Of a stretch of 35,475 nt of DNA, positions 1 through 10,200 are shown one piece after another. Position 1 is the stretch's first letter; the number at the start of each line of letters is the position of its first letter. This DNA comes from an uncultured Caldilineales bacterium (GTDB lineage Bacteria; Chloroflexota; Anaerolineae; JAAEKA01): contig CALESQ010000093.1 of NCBI GenBank assembly GCA_937907455.1, forward strand, positions 1 to 35,475, read 5' to 3'. Both the position numbers and the translations under genes were made by a program. The notes below the pieces were generated by a model. It ran no database searches, was not told the DNA's origin, and was given only the letters and a program-made list of their open reading frames with translations.

Positions 1-293
1 CTTCTGGAAACTTCAGCTAACGCCTTTCAGGCCAAATCGTGAACTACTGAATTTGGTTCTTGTTTTTGACGGTCTTTGGAATATCAATTATTCTTATCTC
101 CCGAAATAAGCGAGTAGCCAAATCACCTGCTTTAAAAATGCGATAAATTTCGTCTAACATATGTAATACCGTCCGAAGAATAGTGACTTAAAATAGACAA
201 AAGCCTAAATATATGATTGAAACAATAACCTTATGTAAACAATTCACGGCATATTGTTAACATGATTCATCTACAGAGGGATTGTAAATTAAA
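1..293. other. AT-rich intergenic end of window
   Basis: This stretch lies downstream of the last gene of the minus-strand train and is clearly AT-rich compared with the rest of the window. No long reading frame, RNA gene or convincing terminator hairpin is visible. The only protein-like item is a 38-codon minus-strand frame at 44-160 (ATG at 158-160, TAG at 44-46). Its product starts MLDEIYRIFKAGDLATRLFR, and the frame stays open about nine codons upstream of the ATG. It has no clear ribosome binding site. It could be a tiny gene or the remnant of a longer one, and I do not call it as a gene. Confidence 0.5.
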
Positions 294-2183
294 TTAAACC
301 GTGTTACCTTTATCAGTTTCATTACCTTTATCAGTCCAATTATCTATCAAGTAGCGCGCAAGAACATATACACCTGTTGATGTGGATAAAATTTTTTTGT
401 GAAAATCTGCATTGTCTTCAGGTTTTACCTCGGGCATTAAATCTTTATACCCTTTAATTATAAACTCTTTAACAACTTTTTCTTCTCCTAATCTACTTGC
501 ATGTTTAGTTTCATTGTCAGCTATTTCCTCTATGGTCTTATTAAACCGTTGAAGACGCTTATTCTTATTTTTCTCCTCATCAATTGTCTGAGTTGCGTTT
601 TTAATATTTGCAATTAACTGTTCATCGCTAGGATGTTTTTCAGATTTATTAGTCAGTTTTATTAAACCATCGGTCTTTCTTGATTGATACACAAGTAGAA
701 CAGTAACAATGATAAAAAAACCAGTCAAAGCTGCTGAAACGATTGTTAACTTACTCAACGAATTTATGGAGTTCAACCCATTGTCTGATATAGCTGTTGG
801 AATAGGTACAACAGTTGTTACACCAATAGTTTCTATTGTTGGTGATGCAGTGGGCACGGACGTAGCTACAGGTAAAATAACTGGCGAAGCAACGATTTCC
901 TGTCTGATAGGCAGCACAGGACGTGTGATCACTCGCTCCCCAACCCGCGCACTCACCCCCAAAGTGTACGTGCCTGTGGCCGACGGCGTCCAGATGGACT
1001 GATACTGACCATTGACCAGCGGCATAAGAGGAAGAACAACGCGTGCACCCGCTGTATCGGTAATGATTGCCTCCAGCGTTAACGAAGCAGTGATCACTAC
1101 ACCACTGCGCAATACACTGGCTGTCATGGTAATAGGTTGCCCCAGGTAAGGTGCAGGCGCATCCACATTCAAGGTAGCCTGGGGCAATTGTCTGTCTACC
1201 CAGAAACTAACATTGCTGCTCCCAGCGGCTGTTAACGTCCACCGCCCGGGTGCGGGACTAGGGATCGTATAAACGTTATATCCGATGCTGGATTGCTCAC
1301 CTGGGCTTGGGACAATCACCTGGCCACTGGGATCAGCCAGTATTACGCTATTGGAGGCATTAGGAGTAAGACAGACAATGATCACACGCTCTAGAAATGA
1401 CTCAACTTCTATGGAAGTCGAAATACCGCTCAACAGAATTTCTTCCGTGGATATTTGAATATTCAGCAAACGCGCCACGATATCATGATACATCGAAGAC
1501 AATTGAGAAGGGCTGGTTAATGAATAATAGCGTTCCGGGCTAAAAATCTCCCTCCAGTTCTCTTTATCGCTAACCGCGTCGCCAATGCCAATAACAAAGA
1601 AATCAATCTCTGAGTCTTGCAACTCCTGCGCGAGTGGCTCTAGACCTTGAAAATATTGGGTTATCTGGGCTGGACTCCAACTAGCATCGGCCTGTGTAAG
1701 CTGGGGATGACCGTCAGTGAATAAAATCACCGCTTTTTTGCGTCCTTCATCGCCCGAGACATTAAGTTGGTCCAAGGCTGCCTGCAACGGTTGCCTAAAA
1801 TCCGTGTAAGCCAGTCTTTCTGCCTGAATAGAGCTTTGCAATCCAGGGTCATTCAACGGTATCAGTGGCTGCACAATACCCAACTCGCTGCCAAAACTGA
1901 TAACTCCTATGCGAACATCCATATCTGCCCCTAGTGTGGTAGCCCGCAGATAATCTACCAGAAACCGTCCTGCCTCCACGCGTAATCGTTTGGGATCTGT
2001 TCTATCCTCCATACTGACAGAGTTATCCAGCAACACAACTACATCCAACCCTGTTGATGTGAGGGTGCTCTCCTGTCCAGCAGCCGGAGTTGTGGCTTGC
2101 ATGCAAAACAGCAGTGCAGTCAACAGCACCAAGGTGACAAGAACAGCGATAAGCGGGCGTCGAGAAGAAGAATGGGGTATCAT
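294..2183 (-). CDS. Membrane-anchored vWA-domain protein with cytoplasmic tail
   Basis: A 629-residue bitopic protein and the last gene of the minus-strand train. An N-terminal hydrophobic segment (about residues 10-28) acts as signal or anchor. It is followed by a von Willebrand A domain with an intact metal-site DxSxS motif (DNSVS, Asp53-Ser57) and a later FTDGHP strand. A beta-rich extracytoplasmic region ends in a Pro/Thr/Val stretch. A second membrane helix lies near residues 479-500, then a charged, probably helical cytoplasmic tail of about 130 residues. vWA domains usually bind ligands or partners through a divalent metal. I chose the ATG at 2183 because it precedes the hydrophobic segment; the ATG at 2249 would run into the upstream gene. 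It is paralogous to the vWA gene at 23512-25878: both have a YxDIVARLxN motif closing the vWA domain and a similar beta region after it. The tail is AT-rich, unlike the rest of the gene, and ends in a near-repeat TDKGNETDKGN. Ligand unknown. Confidence 0.93.
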   Translation of the reverse strand: MIPHSSSRRPLIAVLVTLVLLTALLFCMQATTPAAGQESTLTSTGLDVVVLLDNSVSMEDRTDPKRLRVEAGRFLVDYLRATTLGADMDVRIGVISFGSELGIVQPLIPLNDPGLQSSIQAERLAYTDFRQPLQAALDQLNVSGDEGRKKAVILFTDGHPQLTQADASWSPAQITQYFQGLEPLAQELQDSEIDFFVIGIGDAVSDKENWREIFSPERYYSLTSPSQLSSMYHDIVARLLNIQISTEEILLSGISTSIEVESFLERVIIVCLTPNASNSVILADPSGQVIVPSPGEQSSIGYNVYTIPSPAPGRWTLTAAGSSNVSFWVDRQLPQATLNVDAPAPYLGQPITMTASVLRSGVVITASLTLEAIITDTAGARVVLPLMPLVNGQYQSIWTPSATGTYTLGVSARVGERVITRPVLPIRQEIVASPVILPVATSVPTASPTIETIGVTTVVPIPTAISDNGLNSINSLSKLTIVSAALTGFFIIVTVLLVYQSRKTDGLIKLTNKSEKHPSDEQLIANIKNATQTIDEEKNKNKRLQRFNKTIEEIADNETKHASRLGEEKVVKEFIIKGYKDLMPEVKPEDNADFHKKILSTSTGVYVLARYLIDNWTDKGNETDKGNTV

Positions 2184-2211
2184 AAAGGTTAAATTCAGAT
2201 AGATGTACGCG

Positions 2212-3198
2212 TTACAGCGTGCTACTCTTCCGCTGCAGAAGGGTATCAATCAAAAGGTTGATCACTGCCGGAAACTCAGCCTGCTGGATGTGCAGTTGTT
2301 GCTGGTCCAGGTAAGGCATAGCCAATCGCCCGGTATCTTTGGTAGCTTTGAGAATGTCGTTGCCGTGATTCACAGGCTGCTGTGGCCAGGCCAATCTGCC
2401 CAGCGCGTCCACCGTAACGTGAAGGTCGTATTCTACCCGCCGCCATTGCATGCGCCAGGCATTGCTACGCCGCTGCAGCAAAAGATAACAGGCACGGTTA
2501 TCATCCTGTGCGCCCATCTGCGCGGCGTGAAAACGTGGTTGCCCCACACTGCCCGGGTTGAGCATCAACACGCGCTCCGGCAGCTCCATCCAGGTGTTTA
2601 CGGCGCGATGATAGATCGCATCATGTCTTTTATTTTCAGGCTGAGCAAAGCGTTCGGCACAGCCGCGCCCTTCCTTGATGAACAACGTCTGATAGTGGGT
2701 GTGCCCAAACAACCCATAGCGCCAGCGCCGTGTGTGATGGAACAGGTAGTCGCGAGCCACGCTGCAATCCTCAATATAGTGATCGCTGGCTGTAGGATCG
2801 CTGTGAAAGAAAAGAAAATCTCCCATGCCGTTACTCCCGGCTCTTTTGCCGGCCCACGTCCCGATCACCGATCGGTGTTCGGAGGTCAACGCGCTGCGCG
2901 TCCAGTAGGTGATAGGAAACCACTGCTTACCCACGCGGCGCATTTCGGCTGTGGCAGGCTGAATAGCTTCGGCATCGTGATTGCCTTGCAATACAATATC
3001 AGGCTTAACCCGATCCACCCAGGCCATGCATTCATTAGGGAAGGGGCCATAGTCTACCACATCGCCCAGGCAAATGAAGCGCAACTCGCACCCCATGGCC
3101 TGCGCCTGACCGCGCGCGTCGGCATCTACCTGCTGCAAAGCCGGATAGTTAGCGTGGATATCAGACAAGACCGCATATAAGACGTCTGTGTTGTTCAT
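2212..3198 (-). CDS. Calcineurin-like metallophosphoesterase
   Basis: A 328-residue cytoplasmic protein with the full metal-ligand set of the calcineurin-like phosphoesterase superfamily: SDIHAN (Asp13, His15), GDVVDYG (Asp46 region), GNHD (residues 72-75), a His at 132 in FFHSD, and GHTH (residues 165-168). A later NPGSVGQPR is typical of the YfcE/MJ0936-like subgroup, which hydrolyses phosphodiesters or nucleotides with two metal ions. The exact substrate cannot be read from sequence. It has a C-terminal extension of roughly 90 residues after the core. The ATG at 3198 lies 8 bases after the stop of the upstream TPR-TM-SH3 gene, and the gene is followed after 28 bases by the vWA gene, so it is very likely co-transcribed. 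Beside a kinase-like protein it could be an opposing phosphatase or a nucleotide hydrolase; that role is inference. Confidence 0.95.
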   Translation of the reverse strand: MNNTDVLYAVLSDIHANYPALQQVDADARGQAQAMGCELRFICLGDVVDYGPFPNECMAWVDRVKPDIVLQGNHDAEAIQPATAEMRRVGKQWFPITYWTRSALTSEHRSVIGTWAGKRAGSNGMGDFLFFHSDPTASDHYIEDCSVARDYLFHHTRRWRYGLFGHTHYQTLFIKEGRGCAERFAQPENKRHDAIYHRAVNTWMELPERVLMLNPGSVGQPRFHAAQMGAQDDNRACYLLLQRRSNAWRMQWRRVEYDLHVTVDALGRLAWPQQPVNHGNDILKATKDTGRLAMPYLDQQQLHIQQAEFPAVINLLIDTLLQRKSSTL

Positions 3199-3206
3199 GA
3201 TAACAC

Positions 3207-4247
3207 TCAGGGCGGGGGTGACTGTACTGCCGGATCCGGCGTTGGCGTGTCGGTAACAGCAGGATCAGGCGTAGCCGTAGGTGTTGCTGTAGGTGTTGCT
3301 GTCGCCTTGGGCGCAGCAGGCAGCGGCAAAGGCGGCAACACTGTCACCAGCGTATCTGGCACAGAAGGGATCACCGGGCTGACATTGCTGATCGCAACCC
3401 AGCCCAATGGCGCACTTTCATGGCACGGTGTCAATGCAATCAAATAGCGCTTATCCGCGCGAGCGCAGACAAAGATACGGATACCGGCACTGAGCGTGCT
3501 AACCGTGGCAAACTTATCGCCGCGTGCCTCCGCATAGACTCCTACCTGGTTGTACAACAGGTCACCCTGATACTGCTGCGGGGTGGCAGTGGCAGTAGGC
3601 GTCCAGGTAGCCGTAGCGGTGGGCGTGGTAGTGGCCGTATGCGTCGCCGTAGCTGTGGCGGTATGAGTAGGCGTAAAAGTCGCTGTAGCGGTAGCCGTAT
3701 GGGTAAAAGTGGCTGTAGGCGTAGGCGTGCAAAAGAAGCCAGCCAGGTTGCAGACCGGCTGCGGCAGCGCCACATAGCTCTTGCTCACCGTCCACAACAA
3801 GCCCAGCGCCACCAGAGCCGCTGCTGCCAATGCGACTTTCTGCAAGGTGGCCTTGCGTCGGGCAGCAGCAATGCGGCGGTCTACCTCGGCCAATCGAACC
3901 TTGGGTTCATTGCTCCGTGGATCCAGCGCAATCCATTGTTGGTAATAGTCGCGCGCGGTGAACAGGCTGCCTGCATGGAGCGCCTTTTCACCGCCCAACC
4001 GGCAAACCTCTGCTAGTCCGGCGAAAGCAGCTACGTTTTTATCATCGTACTCATCCAGCACACGGCGATATTGAATCTCCGCCGCGCCAAAATCCTGGCT
4101 ATCCAGCGCTTGTTTGCCTTTGCCCAGCAAACGCTCCATCTCAGCTTGACGCTGTTGAGCTTTTTCCTGGGCTGCAATTTCCTCGTTTAAACGCCGTAAT
4201 TCTTCTTCCAGCGAAGAATTATGCTGGTCATCCGTTAGACTTGGCAT
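3207..4247 (-). CDS. TPR - transmembrane - SH3-like protein
   Basis: A 346-residue single-span protein with its N-terminus inside the cell. Residues 15-40 are charged and probably coiled coil, followed by a TPR-like helical region (about 40-115). Arg/Lys-rich residues precede a membrane helix near 135-155. An outer Thr/Pro/Ala linker (about 174-222) leads to a compact beta domain (about 230-290) whose VYAEARGDKF start and GWVAISNV end resemble a bacterial SH3 domain. A second Thr/Pro-rich tail closes the protein. SH3b domains often bind peptidoglycan, so it may tie the inner complex to the wall. I chose the ATG at 4247 because a GCAGGAG ribosome binding site sits 9 bases upstream across the stop of the giant TPR gene. 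A start at 4313 would overlap that gene by about 60 bases. The gap to the upstream stop is only 4 bases. Confidence 0.9.
   Translation of the reverse strand: MPSLTDDQHNSSLEEELRRLNEEIAAQEKAQQRQAEMERLLGKGKQALDSQDFGAAEIQYRRVLDEYDDKNVAAFAGLAEVCRLGGEKALHAGSLFTARDYYQQWIALDPRSNEPKVRLAEVDRRIAAARRKATLQKVALAAAALVALGLLWTVSKSYVALPQPVCNLAGFFCTPTPTATFTHTATATATFTPTHTATATATHTATTTPTATATWTPTATATPQQYQGDLLYNQVGVYAEARGDKFATVSTLSAGIRIFVCARADKRYLIALTPCHESAPLGWVAISNVSPVIPSVPDTLVTVLPPLPLPAAPKATATPTATPTATPDPAVTDTPTPDPAVQSPPP
3582..3728 (-). repeat. Thr/Pro/Ala low-complexity linker DNA
   Basis: Degenerate short repeats encode the TATPT/THTATATAT linker of the SH3-like protein. Similar stretches occur at 3277-3300 (two exact copies of a 12-base unit) and in several other genes here. 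They are coding linkers, probably prone to slippage-driven length change, and are not an array. Confidence 0.8.
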
Positions 4248-4251
4248 CCTG

Positions 4252-7200
4252 TTATACTCCTGCTGTTTCGTCTGCTGCCGGTGTGCTTTCGTTCCACCAG
4301 CTATCCCAGTCATCCAACGCTATAGGCTCAGGCGACAACCCCTCAGATACAAGCGATGTCGGTTCCGGCACGCTTTGCTGCTGATCAAGCGCGAGCGAGG
4401 CGGTTGGCTCTTCCGGCACGGGGGCAACCGGATCAAACGAAAAGACAATAGACGCTTCATCGTCGTCTGGGCCAGACTCTGCCATTTGCTCATCGCCTTT
4501 GCTTTGCGCCTGATTTGAGAGTGGCGAGTCAACGAGACCGGTTACACCTGCTTTCGATTCAACCGGTGCCGATGATACCGCCGTCATGGGTGAAGGGGTA
4601 GCTTGCGAGGCGAACGTAGCGCCAACGATGTTTTGCCCAAAACCACCAATACCGGCATCAAAATCCGCTGGCGGTGCAAAACGTCCTTTAACAAAGTCGG
4701 GGAACTGCTTGTTGCGAGTAACCACATCGGTCATCATAGGCAAGGCATCTACAAGCTTGCCTTTATCGCGCAGGGCACGCGCTTGCTCCATAGTGCGCTC
4801 CATGTCACTCACTTCCTCACGCAAGCGCCAGGCATAGTACACAGCCTGACGGCGTTCTTCACGAAGGCGCTCGCCCCACAAAGGCGAAAGTGTTTCCTGC
4901 GAATTGAGGCGCAGGCTTTTCTCAGCCTCGGAAAAATAGTGCACGGCCATAGAGCGTTTTTCCACACTGACCAACCGAATGCCATCCATCAAACCGGACA
5001 AGTATTTTTGCCAGGCCCGCACTTCTGCAAAATCACCCATATCGCCCAGGGCCTGCAACGTAGCCGATGCCTGCTCAAAGTCGCGCTGTTGCAGGTGCGC
5101 CCAACAGCTTTCCAAAACCTGTTTCAACCGAGGCATCAGTTCTTTAGCCCGACGCATGCGCTCAGTCAAAGAACTGAAGCGAACCTCCTGGTTATTAGCG
5201 CGGAAGCCCGCGGCCTGCGCCCGTTCTGCGCGCTCCAGATCAAACACGGCCAATGCCTGCTGTGCCTCCTGGTACTCCGCCTGAACCCGATCAGATTGCT
5301 CGGTGAGGATTTGCCCGCGAGACAGGGTTAAGGCATCGTCGCGCCCCAGTTGCAGCGCCAGATCGGTACATACCAAAGCAACAGGGTAATTACCGGTGCT
5401 GCGATTGCGTTCCACCTCGTCGCTTAAACGGCTGCGCAGTTCCTTGATCAGCTGATGCACGCCCTCGTAGCGGGGCGCCAGCCCTTCGGCCAGGCGCGCC
5501 TCGTTAACTGCACTGGCCCAATCGGCAACACTTGGCTGCATAGCCTGGCGCGCCGCGCGCAAGGCCTCATCTACGCTGCGTAGTTCGGCGCTGCGCTGCT
5601 CGATGCGCTGTGCCAGAAAAGCCGCGCGGCCATCAGCGCGGGCATCAGCCAGACGCCGAACGCGCACAGTATGCTGTTCGGCCTGCGTCAGATTATCCTG
5701 ACTTAAAGCCAATTCCGCCTGAGCAACTGTTTCATCCAGCAAGCGGGCACGCTCCTGTTCGAACTCATTGCCCAAAGCAACCGCTTTTGCCAGATCCAAT
5801 TGTTTGATATAACCCACAAAGCTCAGAGCATCCTGATAGCGATCCTGACGGCGCAACTCTTCAGCCTCGGTTTGCAGGCGCTTTAGCACCCTGTCTGCCA
5901 CAGCGTGCGCTGCTGGCGAGGGCGGAGTCGAGGCATCCAACGCGGTTCGAGCTGCCTTAATTGCCTCCTGATAGTCCGGAGGCGTTTGCAGCAACGCAGC
6001 ATCAGTCTGACGTTGAGCCGCTTTGATGGCCTGCATAGCTTGTTCCTTAACAGCCAGTCGGTCTTTCAGTTGCGTCACCAATGGCTCGGCCTCAAGCAAC
6101 TGCGGTGTTTGAGCGAGTGCGCTACGTGCCTGATCCAACTCATCTCGATTCAGTGCGAGCCAGGCGCGGCCTACCACTTCCCATCCCGCGCTAAGTGGAT
6201 CCAGTTCGCCTCCAGCCGCCTGTTGACGCGTTTCCTCAAAAAGCGTCAGCGCGCGCTCAGGGGCGTTTTCCTCCACCAAAGCATAGATGGCCTCGGCGGT
6301 CAGCATCAAAGCAGCGATGCGCTTGCGCAGCGCCGCCACGGGGCCATCAGCTTCGTTCAGCCAGCCCTGGGCAAGGGCTGTTTCCAGTTCAGCTTGCGCC
6401 TTGTTGTGATCAGGAATCGTACCTTCCAGATATTGGCGCGCCTGTTCCAGCGTTTGCTCACCCAACTGCGTTTTACAGCGGTTGATGGCAGCTTGCACAT
6501 TGTCGCCCAGACGGTAAGGCGGCTTTGCTGCAGTTTCCAGCAGTGTATGATAAACCTCCAGCGCGGTTTGGGGGTCGCCGCTTTCCAGATCAGCGGCGCT
6601 TTGCAACTGCCGTGTCAACTCCCTTAACTCGTTAACGCGGCCAGCCAGCAGCCGTGAGATGTCTTGCATTTCATCCAGGCTTTGCCGTGCGCCGCGATAC
6701 CAGCCAGTGCGCAAGCGCTGCAACACCACAGTCACTACGCGATTGGTCTCGGCGTAACGCTCCTGTTCGTCGTGCGCCTCTTTTTTCAGGCTCGACGCCT
6801 CTGTATCCTGTGCAAAACCAGGCAACTTCAGTACATCGTCAGCCCGCCGATACGCCTCTGCAAGCTGTTGCAGCTCGGTTGCCTGATCCAGTTTCTCTCG
6901 CACCTCTGAGAGAATGTCATTGCGTCGTGTTTTGAAGAAGGCGACTTGGTGACGGGTAATAGACGAGCTAAACTCGCCTACATCGCGCGTCAGTTTGAAA
7001 TCGCCGATCTCCTTAACTTCTTTTTCCAGCTCATCAGCAACCGTTTGCGCATCTTCGATCTGCTTTTTTTCTAGCGCATCTTTACCTGCGTCCAGCCGCA
7101 GTCGCAGCCGCCGGATTTCTATGCGTCGTACCAGTTCTTCCAGCATCTGCTTGCCTTGTGCTGAAGGCCCCGGCACCGTAGTGAGGATTTCCTGCAGGTT

Positions 7201-10200
7201 GTTGCGTTGTTTCACCAGGTCATCAGCTTGCAAATCAGAGCGCATTAGTTCGGTTTGCACCGCGGCTTGCTGGCGTTCAGCCCATTCGTTGAGGGCATTT
7301 TGACAGAGGGCTTCGATTTCAGCCTTAAAATCAGGTGCTCCGGCTTGAGTAAGCAAAATTTTATATTCGCTCAGCGCAAGGCGATAATCCTGGCGGCGCA
7401 GCGCGGCGTTGGCCGGCCCCAGGGCACGGTCACGAAAGCGGTCTTCTTGCTCCTGCACATAGGTTTGCGTTTCTGCCAGGCGAGGATGATGCGGGTTGAG
7501 ATCGCGCGCTCGTGTTAGCTCGGCCTGGGCATCGGCAAACTGTTTCCTGTCGGCCATACTGCGCGCCCGCGCCAGGGCCTCACCCGGCTCTACCTCGGCC
7601 TGCAACTGAGTTTGCAGTGCCTTAGCTGCCAGTGAGTTGGGATATTGTTCCAGCACGCCGGTCACACGGGTAAGCGCTGCACGGTAGTCACCGCGCTGGC
7701 GTATCTCTTCAGCCTCCACCACTTGTACCAGCGGCAGGGCTTCACTGTGTTGCGGAGCATCTTCCAAAATTTGTGCAAGCTTTTTCCGCGCATCCTCAAA
7801 CTTCTGACCGCGCAGATCTGCTTGTGCTTCACGCAGCAGGCTTTCCAGCGCGCTGTGCTGTTCTCTTTGCCGACGAATATCAGACTCGCGGCGTTTCAAA
7901 TTCAAGTCTACAATTTCAAGATAGTTCTGAATTTTCTCAGGCAAGCCGATCTCTTCGGCGGGCACGCAGCCTTGTACCATGCGTTGCGCTTGTTGCAGGC
8001 GCAGTTGCGCGCTTTCAGAATCAGTCTTAATCAACGATTCGATATCTTTCAACAACAGGCCGGCACGCGTAGCCTTGTCGTAGCCAGGCAGGGAGGGATC
8101 AGTCAGACCCAGACGGCGGGCACGAGCCAATTGCGCCTGCGCTTCGCTCCAGTTAGCCACAGCAAAAGCATCGCGCCCGGCATCCCACGCTGCTTGAAGC
8201 TCATTCTCATGGGCCACCTGAGGGCGCAGTTCTGCCAGTTCTGCATCAAGCGCCGCTCGCTGCCTGCCTGTGGCCAACACCCTGGCGCGCTCCAGGGCTT
8301 GCAGTTGCTCTCTTTTTGCACCAGCCGCTTTGCGCTCCTCAGCAGTATTTAACTCCTTTTTTAACTTGCGATCATCTTCCAGCCAGGCAGCCAATGCAGC
8401 CAATTGACTGCCGTACTCTTCACTTAACCCTGCATCCCCAAGCACAGTAACCCCATCGCGCGCCATCTCCAGCTTTTTGATTGCATTTTCCACTTCCTGA
8501 TCATTGGGCGCGCCCATCAGCAACAAGCGGGTAGCGGTCAACTGCTCACGCACCTCGTTGCGCAAGGCCCTTTCACGATGCCGCTGCAAACTGTTTTCCA
8601 GGCCGTCCAGATCGTTCCAAATCTGCTTGATCGCCCGGCCTTCGTCAAGACGCTTGGCCTCGTCCAGTGATTGTTGGACGCTAGCCCACTGCTCGTTCAC
8701 AAAAGCAGCGCGCGCGGCCTCCAGCAACGGTTGCAGTTTGAAGGAACGCTCGGCAAAACGCTTGAGTTCAATGCCCAAATCGAGGCGAGCTTTTTCCAGG
8801 TCATCCAAATCCGGGTCACCGCTTGTGATCTCTGGAAAGGGCGTTCTGACCGGTTCAATAAACTCCGTCACGATTTGGTTGAGAACTTCAATGGCTTCTT
8901 CGAAAGCGCCCTTTGCCTGCAATTCCCTAGCCCAATCCAGGCGTTTTCTCACTGAAACGACAAGACGTTCTTTAATTTTTTCGCGCGCTTCGGCGGCTCT
9001 TTTAAGAGCAATTTCATCGTCAGGGTTTTGTCTAAGCGCTTGAATAGCATTTTTATACCCATCGGCATATTGACCCAACCCCATAGCTGAATCAACAGCT
9101 TTAATACGCGCGTTACGGCTAGCCAAATCCAGCCAGTTTTCAACCGGCCCTGACAAATAGGTTTGCACCAGGCGGTTGTAGCCTGCCTCCACCGTAATCA
9201 AGTTGTTACGCAGGCCTTGTGCCTGTTCATACGCCTCATCTGCTTCAAGGCGACCCTCCAGGCTTAACAAAGTGCTAAGTTGTTGGCGCGTGGTGTCCGG
9301 CAAGTGGCTGTCCGGATCCAGGGCAGTGCGCAGGGCAGTGCGCAGAGCATCCAGCGCTTCGCGCGGGCTGTTACTGAGGCTTTTCAGCACGCCCTCTTCT
9401 GTCAGACGTTTCACCTTCTGCCAGACTGCGCTACGACGTTCCAGGTGCTTGATCTCGGCCTGGACTTCAACCGCGTCGGCACCTACACCTGTAGCGTCGG
9501 CCAGACGCTCTGTGGCCTCGCTCCACTCCCCGCGCTCGGCGTGTTCGCGCGCAGTCGCCAGGAACTGTTCGGCCTGGACCTTGAGTAGATCTTTGCTTTG
9601 CTCGCGCAGGCTGCGTAACGCGCCCGTGACACCCGTGTCACGGGCATCCTGTGCAGCCAATGCCGTCAATTCGCTCAGATTGGGCGCTCCGGCCAGCACA
9701 CTGCCATAAGCGCGCTGCACAATATCGGCGCGCGCAGCCAATGCCTGACCGGCCTCGCGCAGTTCCTGCCAGCGTAAAGGCAGCGGTTCGGCTCCTTCAG
9801 GCGGCGAGACCAACGCGCTTTCCACGCGACTCAGTTCCTGCCGCAAGGTGTTCCAGTCTACTGCACCCACATCGCCGCCTGCCAACTGCTTGAACTGTGC
9901 GCGCGCAGCCTGAAGAGCATCGTTAGCCTGCTTCTGCATCTCACCCAAGGCCCCGGCGATCTCTTGCCAGCGTTCTGAACGTGCCCGCTCTTCTTCGGCA
10001 GCCAGATCGCCCAACATCTTGACTGCCTGCTCTTGTACGCGCGCTGCCTGAGGCCATTCACCAGCCTGACGCTGAGCCTCAGCCTTTTCCAGCAGCGGTT
10101 CGGCCTTTTCCAGCCGCTTGAGCCGTTCCAGCGCCGGCTTTAAGCGCTCGTCCAACGGCGGCAGCAGTTCGGGACAGGCCTGAGCTGTGCTGTGTCCTTG

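Noticed and set aside
2203..3180. 325-codon plus-strand frame
   Set aside because: Exact antisense of the phosphoesterase gene, which has all catalytic motifs; the plus-strand product shows no domain.
3582..3728. Short repeats resembling an array or CRISPR
   Set aside because: The units are 6-12 bases, in frame, with no spacers, and encode Thr/Pro linkers.
4603..8352. Several 230-240-codon plus-strand frames (4603-5331, 5905-6627, 7645-8352)
   Set aside because: All lie antisense to the continuous 2554-codon TPR gene and arise from its Ala/Leu/Gln-rich codon use.
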